NCBI RefSeq assembly: GCF_000719095.1 | Contig: NZ_JOEH01000009.1 | Location: 310,001 to 374,000, forward strand | From: Streptacidiphilus jeojiense | GTDB lineage: Bacteria; Actinomycetota; Actinomycetes; Streptomycetales; Streptomycetaceae | Length of the DNA: 64,000 nucleotides | Direction of reading: 5' to 3' | Translations under genes and position numbers: made by a program | Notes under the pieces: generated by a model | Databases searched by the model: none | What the model saw: only the letters and a program-made list of their open reading frames with translations | Told to the model about the DNA's origin: nothing | Shown here: piece by piece, positions 1 through 7,367 of the stretch | How the letters are laid out: every line of letters starts with the position of its first letter | Position numbering within the stretch: position 1 is the first letter of the stretch

Positions 1-26
1 GCGCGGGATGGCCTGAACACAGGAGT

Positions 27-56
27 GCGGCGGCACCTGCGTACCGGTGCCGCCGC
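27..56. terminator. GC-rich hairpin at the left edge
   Basis: Bases 27-37 and 46-56 form a perfect 11-bp stem with an 8-base loop. No clear T-run follows, so it may be a factor-assisted terminator for a gene to the left of the window. The rest of 1-376 shows no reading frame I can support. Forward ORFs there and across the next gene have no recognisable domain and oppose a well-supported gene. Confidence 0.35.
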
Positions 57-376
57 TGGCACAGCTTCCCAGTGACCATGCGTGCGCCATTTCTTTGCGC
101 ATCCGGCTGGAACCATGTCCGTCGGCCGGGTGCGGCGGCCCGATCGCGGGTCGGCTGCACGTGGGTGCTGAGTCGTTGTGCTCGGTCCGTGGGGCCTGAT
201 ACTCCGATGGATCCTGGCTGCTGGTCCATCCGGTCTCGCGGGCCGTCTCCTTCCTTTGTAGTCCTGTTTCGGGGAAAGCGGAACTCGGGGGCTCTTTTTT
301 CCTGGAAACAGCCTGGTCAGAAGGTCGGCCTGGTCTGCCGGATCGGGGGGTCTGCCGGGTCGGGGGGCCGGCCGGG

Positions 377-1228
377 TCAGGCGGTCGCGCTGCGGCGGCG
401 GGCCGCGTACCAGACGATGCCCGCGGCGGTGGCGGCCGCGCCCACCGCGGCTGCGGCGAGCACCGGGCGGCTGCTGACCCGCAGGCCGGGGCTCCGCTGC
501 TTCAGCTGGACCGGGCGGTCGAACACCAGCACCGGCCACTCCCTGGCCGTCGCCTCGCGGCGCAGCGACCGGTCCGGGTTGACCGCGAAGGGGTGGCCCA
601 CGGCCTCCAGCAGCGGCAGGTCGGTGATCGAGTCGCTGTAGGCGTAGCTGTGCTCCAGGTCGTAGCCCTCGACGGCGGCCAGCTCGCGGATCGCGCTCGC
701 CTTGTTCCCGGCGTAGGCGTAGAAGTCGATCTCGCCGGTGTAGCAGCCGTCGGCCTCGGCCATCCGGGTCGCGATGACATGGTCGGCGCCGAGCATCTCC
801 CCGATGGGCTCGACCAGTTCGGAGCCCGAGCTGCTGACGATGACCACGTCGCGGCCGGCCAGGTGGTGCTCCTCGATGAGCGAGGCCGCCTCGTCGTAGA
901 TCAGCGGGTCGATCAGGTCGTGCAGGGTCTCCGCGACGATCTCCCGGACCAGTTGGACGTTCCAGCCGCGGCTCAGCGAGGAGAGGTACTCGCGCATCTT
1001 CTCCATCTGGTCGTGGTCGGCGCCGCCGGCCAGGAACACGAACTGGGCGTAGGCGCTCTTGAGGACGGCGCGACGGTTGATCAGGCCGCCGCGGTACAGC
1101 GGGCGGCTGAAAGCGAGTGCGCTGGACTTGGCGATCACGGTCTTGTCGAGGTCGAAGAACGCGGCGGTCCGCAGCGGCCTGGGCGGCTGGAACGAGGGCG
1201 TGGGCGAGGGCTGCCGGTGGTTGTCCAC
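377..1228 (-). CDS. HAD-IB family hydrolase with C-terminal membrane anchor
   Basis: A 283-residue haloacid-dehalogenase-superfamily phosphatase of the SerB-like IB class. Visible motifs, in order: motif I FFDLDKT (Asp26 nucleophile, Asp28), motif II IVSSSGSEL near residue 132, the motif III lysine in GNKASAIRE, and motif IV AYSDSITDLPLL. The last 35 residues hold one hydrophobic segment followed by AARRR, so the protein is probably tail-anchored with the catalytic domain in the cytoplasm. The start is a GTG with a poor ribosome site, and a start a few codons downstream is possible. Related actinobacterial genes are often found beside the ssd/tad cluster, as here, where it is divergent from ssd. 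The substrate cannot be read from the sequence. Confidence 0.88.
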   Translation of the reverse strand: MDNHRQPSPTPSFQPPRPLRTAAFFDLDKTVIAKSSALAFSRPLYRGGLINRRAVLKSAYAQFVFLAGGADHDQMEKMREYLSSLSRGWNVQLVREIVAETLHDLIDPLIYDEAASLIEEHHLAGRDVVIVSSSGSELVEPIGEMLGADHVIATRMAEADGCYTGEIDFYAYAGNKASAIRELAAVEGYDLEHSYAYSDSITDLPLLEAVGHPFAVNPDRSLRREATAREWPVLVFDRPVQLKQRSPGLRVSSRPVLAAAAVGAAATAAGIVWYAARRRSATA

Positions 1229-1376
1229 AAGGACGAGGATATGCGCCCACCATTCGGCCCAAGGGCAGGCGCGTGGGTTTGCTTGAGAAGGGGCTCGGGT
1301 ACACCATGGAAGTCACGGCTCGTTCGCGACCGTGCTGCCCCGGTCTGGCTCCTCCCCCCCGAGTCAGGCTGTGGAG

Positions 1377-1411
1377 GACGACCCCCGCTCTCCCCCCCGG
1401 CGGGGGTCGTC
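1377..1411. terminator. Hairpin in the HAD/ssd intergenic region
   Basis: Bases 1377-1388 pair perfectly with 1400-1411 (12-bp stem, 11-base C-rich loop). The hairpin sits in the 460-base gap between the divergent HAD and ssd genes. A divergent gap needs promoters rather than a terminator, so it may be a transcript leader structure or a DNA palindrome used by a regulator. Nothing else in 1229-1689 is supported, apart from a purine-rich ribosome site just before ssd. Confidence 0.3.
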
Positions 1412-1689
1412 GCATGTCCGGGCACCTTTTCAGATGGTGGTCCCGAGGGGCTTCCCGATAGTGCTGCTGATGGCCGCCGCAGTGGGCCCTTTCCGGCTGT
1501 TATGTCAATCTGACGCCGCATAAGTCATTCGCCGGAGTGGTCGGATTTTCCACACCCTCCGAGTTCTCCACAGTTCACGGCACTTTGTCCGGCCCCCTTC
1601 CGTAAAAGCGGCACCGTTGCTGTCACGAAGCAATCCGCGCGGCCGGACACCCCGCGCGGCGCACCGCTCCAGAACACGGGGAGGCTGTC

Positions 1690-2817
1690 ATGGCCGGGAC
1701 GTCATCCGCGGAACCACCGACGGGGGAGACGGGGCCCGCGAGCCGGACCGAGGGGCTCGCCCCGGGGCCGCTGCTGGTCACCGAGAACGAGCGCCTGATC
1801 GAGCAGTTGCTGCGGATCTGCGCGGCCGCCGGCGCCGAGCCGCAGCTGGTCTGCGGTGCCCCGCCGCCGCGTCAGCTGTGGGAGTCCGCCCCGCTGGTGG
1901 TGGTCGGCGACGATGTCGCGGACCGGATGGCCGGCCTCAGCCGCCGGTCCGACGTCCTGCTGGTCGGGGACGACCTGGACGATGTCGACGTCTGGCGCCG
2001 GGCCGTGGTGATCGGCGCCCGGCAGGTGGTCTTCCTGCCGGACGCGGAGTCCTGGCTGCTGGACCGGATCGCCGACGCCGCCGAGGGGGTGGGCGTGCAG
2101 GCGCTCACCGTCGCGGTGCTCGGCGGCCGGGGCGGCGCCGGTGCCTCCACCCTGGCCTGCGCCCTGGCGGTGACCGCCGCCCGGGAGGGGATGCGGGCGG
2201 TGCTCATCGACGGCGACCCGCTGGGCGGCGGACTCGACGTCCTGCTCGGCGGTGAGGCGGCGGTCGGGCTCCGCTGGCCCGACCTGGCCGGCTCCCGGGG
2301 CCGGGTGAACGCGGTGGAGCTGGAGCGTTCGCTGCCCAGGCTGCACGCCTTGTCCGCGCTCAGTTGGGACCGCGGCGACGCGCTCACCATCCCGCCCGAG
2401 GCGATGCGGACGGTGCTCGGCGCGGCCCGCAGACGCGGCGGGGTGGTGGTGCTGGACCTTCCCCGCCGGATCGACGACTCGGCCGGCGAGGCCCTGGACC
2501 AGACCGATCTGGGGCTGCTGGTGATCCCGGCGGAGCTGCGGGCGATGGCGGCGTCGGGACGGGTCGCGGCGGCCGCGCGGATGCGGCTGTCCGACCTCCG
2601 GGCGGTGGTCCGCGGCCCCGCCCCCAGCGGGATGGACGGCGCCGAGATCGCCCGGGGGTTGCGGCTGCCGCTCGCCGGCGAGCTCGCCGCCGAGCCGGGC
2701 CTGGTCGCCGACCTGGAGCGCGGACGACCGCCCGGCCTGCGGGCCAGAGGGCCGCTCGGCCGGTTCTGCTCCGCCTTCCTGACGGAGGCTCTGGCCGGCA
2801 GCGGGTCGGCCGCATGA
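1690..2817 (+). CDS. ssd: Septum-site-determining protein Ssd / TadZ-CpaE-like ATPase
   Basis: A 375-residue MinD/ParA-superfamily protein. Residues 25-130 resemble the receiver-like N-terminal domain of CpaE/TadZ proteins, and the ATPase-like domain begins at about residue 139 with AVLGGRGGAGASTLACALA. This deviant Walker A carries Ala where canonical MinD proteins have the second Lys, as is usual in the actinobacterial Ssd group. LIDGDPLGGGLD and VVVLDLPRR follow as the Walker A'/B-type segments. In other bacteria such proteins place the Tad pilus machinery, and mycobacterial Ssd affects septum formation. It heads the Tad operon. The ATG has a GGGGAGG ribosome site, and its stop overlaps tadA by ATGA. 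Confidence 0.85.
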   Translation: MAGTSSAEPPTGETGPASRTEGLAPGPLLVTENERLIEQLLRICAAAGAEPQLVCGAPPPRQLWESAPLVVVGDDVADRMAGLSRRSDVLLVGDDLDDVDVWRRAVVIGARQVVFLPDAESWLLDRIADAAEGVGVQALTVAVLGGRGGAGASTLACALAVTAAREGMRAVLIDGDPLGGGLDVLLGGEAAVGLRWPDLAGSRGRVNAVELERSLPRLHALSALSWDRGDALTIPPEAMRTVLGAARRRGGVVVLDLPRRIDDSAGEALDQTDLGLLVIPAELRAMAASGRVAAAARMRLSDLRAVVRGPAPSGMDGAEIARGLRLPLAGELAAEPGLVADLERGRPPGLRARGPLGRFCSAFLTEALAGSGSAA

Positions 2818-4064
2818 GCTCGGGGAGGCCGGTCAGTGGGGGCGGGGCGAGGGCCGCGGACTCGCCGTACGCCCGGACGGCCGGGCTGCTGGACGCGGTC
2901 CGGCTGAGGCTCGCCGAGGCCGGCGCCGAGCCCACCACCAGCCGGGTGGCCGAGGCACTGCGGGCCCAGGGGCGGCCCTACGGGGACGCCGAGGTGCTGG
3001 AACTGGTGCGGCAGCTGCGCTCGGACATGGTCGGCGCGGGCCCGCTGGACCGGCTGCTCGGTGACCCCAGGGTCACCGACGTCCTGGTGAACGGCCCGGA
3101 CGAGGTCTGGGTGGACCGGGGTGCGGGCCTGGAACCGGTACCCGGCATCCGCTTCGCGGACCGGCAGGCGGTGCGCAGGCTGGCCCAGCGGCTGGCCACC
3201 GCGGCGGGTCGGCGGCTGGACGACGCCAGGCCCTGGGCCGACGCCAGGTTGCCCGGCGGGACCAGGTTCCACGCCGTGCTGCCGCCGGTCGCGGTCGGCT
3301 GCACCCACATCTCGCTGCGCACCAGCAGGTCCAGGGCGTTCACCCTGCCCGAGCTGGTCGGCGCAGGAACGGTCACCGAACAGGGGGCGGCGCTGCTCCG
3401 GGGCATGGTCCAGGCCCGGCTGTCCTACCTGGTCAGCGGGAGTACCGGCAGCGGCAAGACCACGCTGCTCGCGGCGCTGCTCGGGCTGGTGGGGCCGGCC
3501 GAGCGGCTGGTCGTCGTCGAGGACTCGGCCGAGCTGCGACCGGACCATCCGCATGTTGTCCGGCTGGAGGCCCGGCTGCCCAACCAGGAGGGCGCCGGCG
3601 CGGTCGACCTCCGCGACCTGGTCCGGCAGGCGCTGCGGATGCGGCCGGACCGGCTGGTGGTGGGCGAGGTCCGCGGCGTCGAGATCCTGGAGCTGCTGGC
3701 CGCCCTGAACACGGGTCATGAGGGCGGTAGCGGAACGCTTCACGCCAACTCCGTGGCCGATGTCCCGGCCCGGCTGGAGGCGCTGGCGGCCGGGGCCGGC
3801 CTGGACCGCGCCGGGCTGCACAGCAGGCTCGGCGCCGCCCTGGACGCGGTCGTCCATCTGGTCCGCGGCCCGGACGGGCGGCGCAGGGTGGCCGAGATCG
3901 GGCTGTTCACCCGGGGCCCGGAGGGGCTGGTCGGCACCGAGACCGCGGCGGTGTTCGGCCCGGACGGCCGGATGCGCGAGGGCCCCGCCTGGGCGCGGCT
4001 GGCCCGGATGTGCGCCGGAGGCGGCGGGATCAACAGCGGGATCGATGGAGGGACGGTGTCATGA
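2814..4064 (+). CDS. tadA: TadA/CpaF family secretion ATPase
   Basis: A 416-residue hexameric ATPase of the type II/IV secretion superfamily that powers Flp pilus assembly. Visible parts: an N-terminal helical domain, then TDVLVNGPDEVWVDRG, typical of CpaF, the Walker A SGSTGSGKTTLLAAL near residue 205, the Asp box RLVVVEDSAEL, the Walker B region PDRLVVGEVRG, and the His box NTGHEGGSGTLHAN. All catalytic elements look intact. The ATG is chosen because it overlaps the ssd stop (ATGA). Reading upstream in this frame gives low-complexity sequence without a ribosome site. The stop in turn overlaps tadB by ATGA, so the genes are translationally coupled. Confidence 0.92.
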   Translation: MSSGRPVSGGGARAADSPYARTAGLLDAVRLRLAEAGAEPTTSRVAEALRAQGRPYGDAEVLELVRQLRSDMVGAGPLDRLLGDPRVTDVLVNGPDEVWVDRGAGLEPVPGIRFADRQAVRRLAQRLATAAGRRLDDARPWADARLPGGTRFHAVLPPVAVGCTHISLRTSRSRAFTLPELVGAGTVTEQGAALLRGMVQARLSYLVSGSTGSGKTTLLAALLGLVGPAERLVVVEDSAELRPDHPHVVRLEARLPNQEGAGAVDLRDLVRQALRMRPDRLVVGEVRGVEILELLAALNTGHEGGSGTLHANSVADVPARLEALAAGAGLDRAGLHSRLGAALDAVVHLVRGPDGRRRVAEIGLFTRGPEGLVGTETAAVFGPDGRMREGPAWARLARMCAGGGGINSGIDGGTVS

Positions 4065-5044
4065 GCGGATTCGGACTCGGACTCGGATACGGACTCGAAT
4101 ACGGGTCGGGAGCGACGGCGGAGTGGACCGGTGCGGCCGCGGCGGTGCTCGGGCTGCCGGCGCCGGTGCTGCGGGCCACCGCGGCCGGAGCGCTGCTCTG
4201 CCTGCTGGGCTGGGGCGCCTGGCGTCTGGCCGAGCGCGATGTCACCCGGCGGCGGCAGGGGTGGTTGTTCCCCCGCTCGCAGCAGTCCCCTAGGTCGGAG
4301 CGCGGGCTCGTCCACAGGCTGGGGATGAAGCCGCGCGGAGGGACGCGCCCGCCGCCGGAACTGCTGCTGCTCCCGCTCGGGCTGCTGGCGGCCTGGCCGA
4401 CGCACTCGCCGCTGGTGGCGGTGGTGGCGGCGGGCGCGGTCGTCCCGGCGATACGGCTGCGCCGCCGACGGCGGGGGGCACGACTGGAGGAGCGCCGCCG
4501 ACGGGCGGTGGTGGGGTTGTGCGCCGCGCTGGCGGGGGAGTTGCGCACCGGGGCGACACCGAACCAGGCGGTGGAGACGGCAGTGTCGGACGGCACCGTC
4601 CCGGAGGCGCAGGCGCTCGACTGCACCGTGCTACTGGCCGCTGTGCGCTACGGCGGGAGCGTCCCGGAGGCGTTCCAGGCGCTGGCCGAACTCCCCGGGG
4701 CCGAAGGGGCGGCCGGGATCGCTGCCTGCTGGCAGGTGTCCTCGTCCAGCGGCGCGGGGTTGGCGGACGGCCTGGACCGGGTCGCCGAGGGGCTGCGTGC
4801 CGAGCGGTCGCTGGCCGAGAGCATCAGGGCGGAGCTGGCCGGGCCCCGGTCCACGGCCGGGCTGCTGGCGGCGCTGCCGCTGTTCGGCCTGCTGCTCGGC
4901 ATCGCCCTGGGTGCCGATCCGCTGCGGATGCTGCTGCACACCCCCGGCGGGCTGGTCTGCCTGTTCGGCGGAGCGCTGCTGGAGTGGGCCGGGCTGGCCT
5001 GGACGGCGCGGATCGCCGGCGGCGCGGAAGCCGTACCGGCGTAG
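4061..5044 (+). CDS. tadB: TadB-like inner-membrane platform protein
   Basis: A 327-residue membrane protein of the type II secretion F family. It has an early hydrophobic segment (residues 25-55), a second pair (about 105-145), a cytoplasmic helical T2SSF domain (about 165-265) with the pattern AALAGELRTGATPNQAVE, and two C-terminal segments (about 265-320). TadB and TadC form the membrane platform on which the TadA ATPase acts. The start ATG overlaps the tadA stop. The longer in-frame ORF starting at 4010 lies inside tadA and has no ribosome site. Confidence 0.85.
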   Translation: MSGFGLGLGYGLEYGSGATAEWTGAAAAVLGLPAPVLRATAAGALLCLLGWGAWRLAERDVTRRRQGWLFPRSQQSPRSERGLVHRLGMKPRGGTRPPPELLLLPLGLLAAWPTHSPLVAVVAAGAVVPAIRLRRRRRGARLEERRRRAVVGLCAALAGELRTGATPNQAVETAVSDGTVPEAQALDCTVLLAAVRYGGSVPEAFQALAELPGAEGAAGIAACWQVSSSSGAGLADGLDRVAEGLRAERSLAESIRAELAGPRSTAGLLAALPLFGLLLGIALGADPLRMLLHTPGGLVCLFGGALLEWAGLAWTARIAGGAEAVPA

Positions 5045-5067
5045 TCGAGCGGAGGAGGTCAGCAACG

Positions 5068-5853
5068 GTGGGAGCACAGGGGATCGAGATCGCGGCCGCA
5101 CTGCTGAGCGGGGGGACGGCGGCCCTGCTGGGGGCTCGGCGGAGCCGGGCCCTCCGGCGGTGCCGGGGCAGGGCGAGTGCGGCCGGGGTGCCGCTGGAAC
5201 GGCCTGGACGGGCCCGTGCGGGTCCGCGGCGGCGCCCCACACCGGGACAGCTCAGGACGGGCACCGCGCTGCTGCTGGGGGCGGCCCTGGCGCTCTCGGT
5301 GGCCGGGCTGACCGGGCTGCTGCTCGGGGTGCTGGCCGGGGCGGCCGGACACCGCTACCTGCCGGAGCCGTCCTCGCCGCAGCAGCGCCTGCGACGGCGT
5401 GAACGGGCCGCGCTGTGCGCGCAGGTACCGCTCACCGCCGATCTGCTGGCCGGCTGCCTGGCCTCCTGGTGCGCCCCGGCCGAGGCGGCGGAGGCGGTGG
5501 CCGAAGCGGTCGGCGAGCCGATGGCGGGCCGGCTGGCCACGGTCGCCGCGGAGATCCGCACCGGCGCGGACGCGGAGGAGAGCTGGGGGCGCTTCGGCGC
5601 GGAGCCCGCGCTGGCGCCGCTGGCCCGCTGCCTGGCCCGGGCGGCCGCCAGCGGCGCACCCCCGGCAGCCGGCCTGGCCAGGCTCGCCGAGGGAAGCCGG
5701 GCGGCGGCTGCCACCGCTGCGCAGGGCCGGGTGCGCAGGGCCGGGGTGCTGGCCGCGGCCCCGCTCGGGCTGTGCTTCCTGCCGGCCTTCGTGCTGGTCG
5801 GGGTGGTGCCGGTGGTGACCGGCCTGGCCGGCAGCTTCCTGCTGCGGATCTGA
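5068..5853 (+). CDS. tadC: TadC-like inner-membrane platform protein
   Basis: A 261-residue second type II secretion F-family platform protein. It has an N-terminal hydrophobic stretch, a pair of segments near residues 65-95, a soluble helical T2SSF domain (about 115-215) and a long C-terminal hydrophobic segment (VLAAAPLGLCFLPAFVLVG onward). The GTG start lies 9 bases after a strong GGAGGAGG ribosome site (5051-5058). It is the last gene before the 14-bp tandem repeat, which separates the machinery genes from the pilin and pseudopilin genes. Confidence 0.85.
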   Translation: MGAQGIEIAAALLSGGTAALLGARRSRALRRCRGRASAAGVPLERPGRARAGPRRRPTPGQLRTGTALLLGAALALSVAGLTGLLLGVLAGAAGHRYLPEPSSPQQRLRRRERAALCAQVPLTADLLAGCLASWCAPAEAAEAVAEAVGEPMAGRLATVAAEIRTGADAEESWGRFGAEPALAPLARCLARAAASGAPPAAGLARLAEGSRAAAATAAQGRVRRAGVLAAAPLGLCFLPAFVLVGVVPVVTGLAGSFLLRI

Positions 5854-5900
5854 GCGGCTGCTGACACGACGTCAAACAGCAGAGACATTCCAACCGACCC

Positions 5901-5984
5901 ATGCAGACCGACCCATGCAGACCAACCGATGCAGACCAACCGATGCAGACCGACCCATGCAGACCGACCCATGCAGACCGACCC
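5901..5984. repeat. 14-bp tandem repeat, six copies, within the tad cluster
   Basis: Six head-to-tail copies of a 14-bp unit run from 5901 to 5984. Four read ATGCAGACCGACCC and two read ATGCAGACCAACCG. Partial units lie on both sides, and the array ends in the AAGGAGA ribosome site of the next gene. The unit is not a multiple of three, so the open frame through it is fortuitous. It occupies the leader between tadC and the pilin-like gene. Confidence 0.9.
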
Positions 5985-6002
5985 ATGCAAGGAGAACCAC
6001 TC

Positions 6003-6359
6003 ATGAGTGACACCGCCGTCCTCGCCGCACCCGGACACCGCTTCGACACGGTGTTCGACGAGACCTTCACCGCGCCCGGGGCGCCGTTCGTGCCCGTCGC
6101 CGGGTACTGCCTCCGCCGGGTCCGGGCGCTGCTGCTGCTCGCCGTGGCGGTGGCCCAGGCCTGGCTGCTCTGCGGGGTCCACCGGCTCCGGCAACGGGCG
6201 GCCCGGCGGGGCCCCGACGCCGGGATGACCACGGCGGAGTACGCCGTGGGAACCGTCGCGGCCTGCGGCTTCGCCGCGCTGCTCTACAAGGTCGTGACGA
6301 GCGGAGCGGTCTCGTCGGCCTTGCAGGGCCTGATCAGGCGAGCCCTCGGTGCGGTCTGA
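6003..6359 (+). CDS. DUF4244 Flp-pilin-like protein
   Basis: A 118-residue protein. The C-terminal part, AGMTTAEYAVGTVAACGFAA, has the pilin-like pattern of a Gly before a Thr/Glu-containing hydrophobic helix (MTTAEYA; the Glu corresponds to Glu5 of Flp pilins). This is the DUF4244 family found in actinobacterial Tad clusters. The N-terminal 60 residues contain another hydrophobic segment (RALLLLAVAVAQAWLL), making the leader longer than in a classical Flp prepilin. The ATG at 6003 follows AAGGAGA at 5989-5995. An upstream in-frame ATG lies in the tandem repeat and is rejected. It is probably the structural pilin, though a cleavage site is only inferred. Confidence 0.8.
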   Translation: MSDTAVLAAPGHRFDTVFDETFTAPGAPFVPVAGYCLRRVRALLLLAVAVAQAWLLCGVHRLRQRAARRGPDAGMTTAEYAVGTVAACGFAALLYKVVTSGAVSSALQGLIRRALGAV

Positions 6360-6738
6360 ACCGGCGGCGGAGGCCCGGGACGAGGGCTTCGTGACGGCGG
6401 AGACCGCGGTGGCCCTGCCGGTCCTGGTGCTGCTCACCGGGGTGCTGGTGTGGGGGGTGCTGGTCGGGGCGGCGCAGCTGCGCTGCGTGGACGCGGCCCG
6501 GGAGGGGGCGCGGGCCGCGGCTCGCGGCGATCCGCAGGGGCGGGTGCTGGACGCCGCCCGCAACGCCGGGCCCCGGGGCGCGACGGTCTCGGTCAGCGAG
6601 GGCGGGGACACCGTCAGCGTCCGGGTCTCGGCCACCTCCCGGGCGCCGGGCGGGCTCGGCGGGCTGCTGGCGATCGACGTCGCGGCGACGGCCTCGGCGG
6701 TGCGCGAGCCGGGGACCACGGGCGGGGGTGACCGGTGA
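6349..6738 (+). CDS. tadE: TadE-like minor pseudopilin
   Basis: A 129-residue TadE-family protein. After a short charged N-terminus, GFVTAETAVALPVLVLLTGVL gives the TadE signature: a Glu five residues into a long hydrophobic helix. An AREGARAAARG stretch typical of TadE homologues follows, then a small beta-rich domain. It overlaps the DUF4244 gene by 11 bases and the next gene by a GTGATG junction, so it is cotranscribed. The proposed role is minor pseudopilin, or adaptor to surface pili. Confidence 0.82.
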   Translation: MRSEPAAEARDEGFVTAETAVALPVLVLLTGVLVWGVLVGAAQLRCVDAAREGARAAARGDPQGRVLDAARNAGPRGATVSVSEGGDTVSVRVSATSRAPGGLGGLLAIDVAATASAVREPGTTGGGDR

Positions 6739-7367
6739 TGGCCGCTGGGTTGCTCCGTGCCATCGCCCCTCGGCGCAGGCGTTCTGACGCCGGGTCGGCC
6801 TCGATCTGGCTGGTCGCGCTGCTCACCCTCGGTGGCTGTGTCCTGGTTGCCGCGCTGGGGCTCGGCGCGGCCGTCACCGCGCGGCACCGGGCCGGGGCGG
6901 CGGCCGATCTGGCGGCGCTGGCGGCGGCCGGGAAGCTGCTCTGGCAGCCGGAGGGCGCCTGCGCCGAGGCGGCCAGGATCGCCGGGGCCCAGCACGCCCG
7001 GATGCTGAGCTGCGCGGTGCAGGCCGACGGCGGCGAGGACGCGGTCGAGGTCTCCGTCGAGGTCCCGATGGCGGGGAACCTCTTCCCGGGGCTGCCGCCG
7101 GCCCGGGGCCGGGCCCGGGCCGGACCGGTCTACATCGACTCGGCCCCCGGTGCCGTGCTCCCGGCCAGCAGCAGCCGCAGCAGCCGGATCGCTCCGCCCT
7201 TGTCCAGCGGTTCGTTGCCGTTGCCGCACTTCGGGGACTGGATGCAGGAGGGGCAGCCGCGCTCGCACTCGCAGGCGGTGATGGCGGCCAGGGTGGCGCC
7301 GAGCCACTCCTCGGCCCGCTGGAAACCGCGCTCGGCGAAGCCCGCGCCGCCCGGGTGGCCGTCGTAG
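6738..7367 (+). CDS. TadG/Rv3654c-like pilus-assembly protein, apparently extended at its C-terminus
   Basis: Residues 1-135 match the small TadE/TadG-like proteins that end actinobacterial Tad clusters. RSDAGSASIWLVALLTLGG starts a hydrophobic helix, then RHRAGAAADLAALAAAG, a CxxAARIA stretch, and a terminus ending in RGRARAGPV. Family members usually stop about there. Here the frame runs 77 codons further, antisense to the 3' end of the helicase, giving a Ser/Pro-rich tail of no family character. The extension may come from loss of the stop at 7131-7133 (TAC; a TAG would have made a shared CTAG). A GTG at 6735 is an alternative start. Confidence 0.65.
   Translation: MAAGLLRAIAPRRRRSDAGSASIWLVALLTLGGCVLVAALGLGAAVTARHRAGAAADLAALAAAGKLLWQPEGACAEAARIAGAQHARMLSCAVQADGGEDAVEVSVEVPMAGNLFPGLPPARGRARAGPVYIDSAPGAVLPASSSRSSRIAPPLSSGSLPLPHFGDWMQEGQPRSHSQAVMAARVAPSHSSARWKPRSAKPAPPGWPS

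Noticed and set aside
1059..1513. Forward ORFs over the HAD gene and its upstream gap
   Set aside because: They oppose a gene with complete HAD motifs and show only compositional bias.
5901..5984. 14-bp repeats considered as coding sequence (in-frame ATG at 5901) or CRISPR
   Set aside because: The unit is not a multiple of three, there is no ribosome site before 5901, and a good one precedes the ATG at 6003. There are no spacers.
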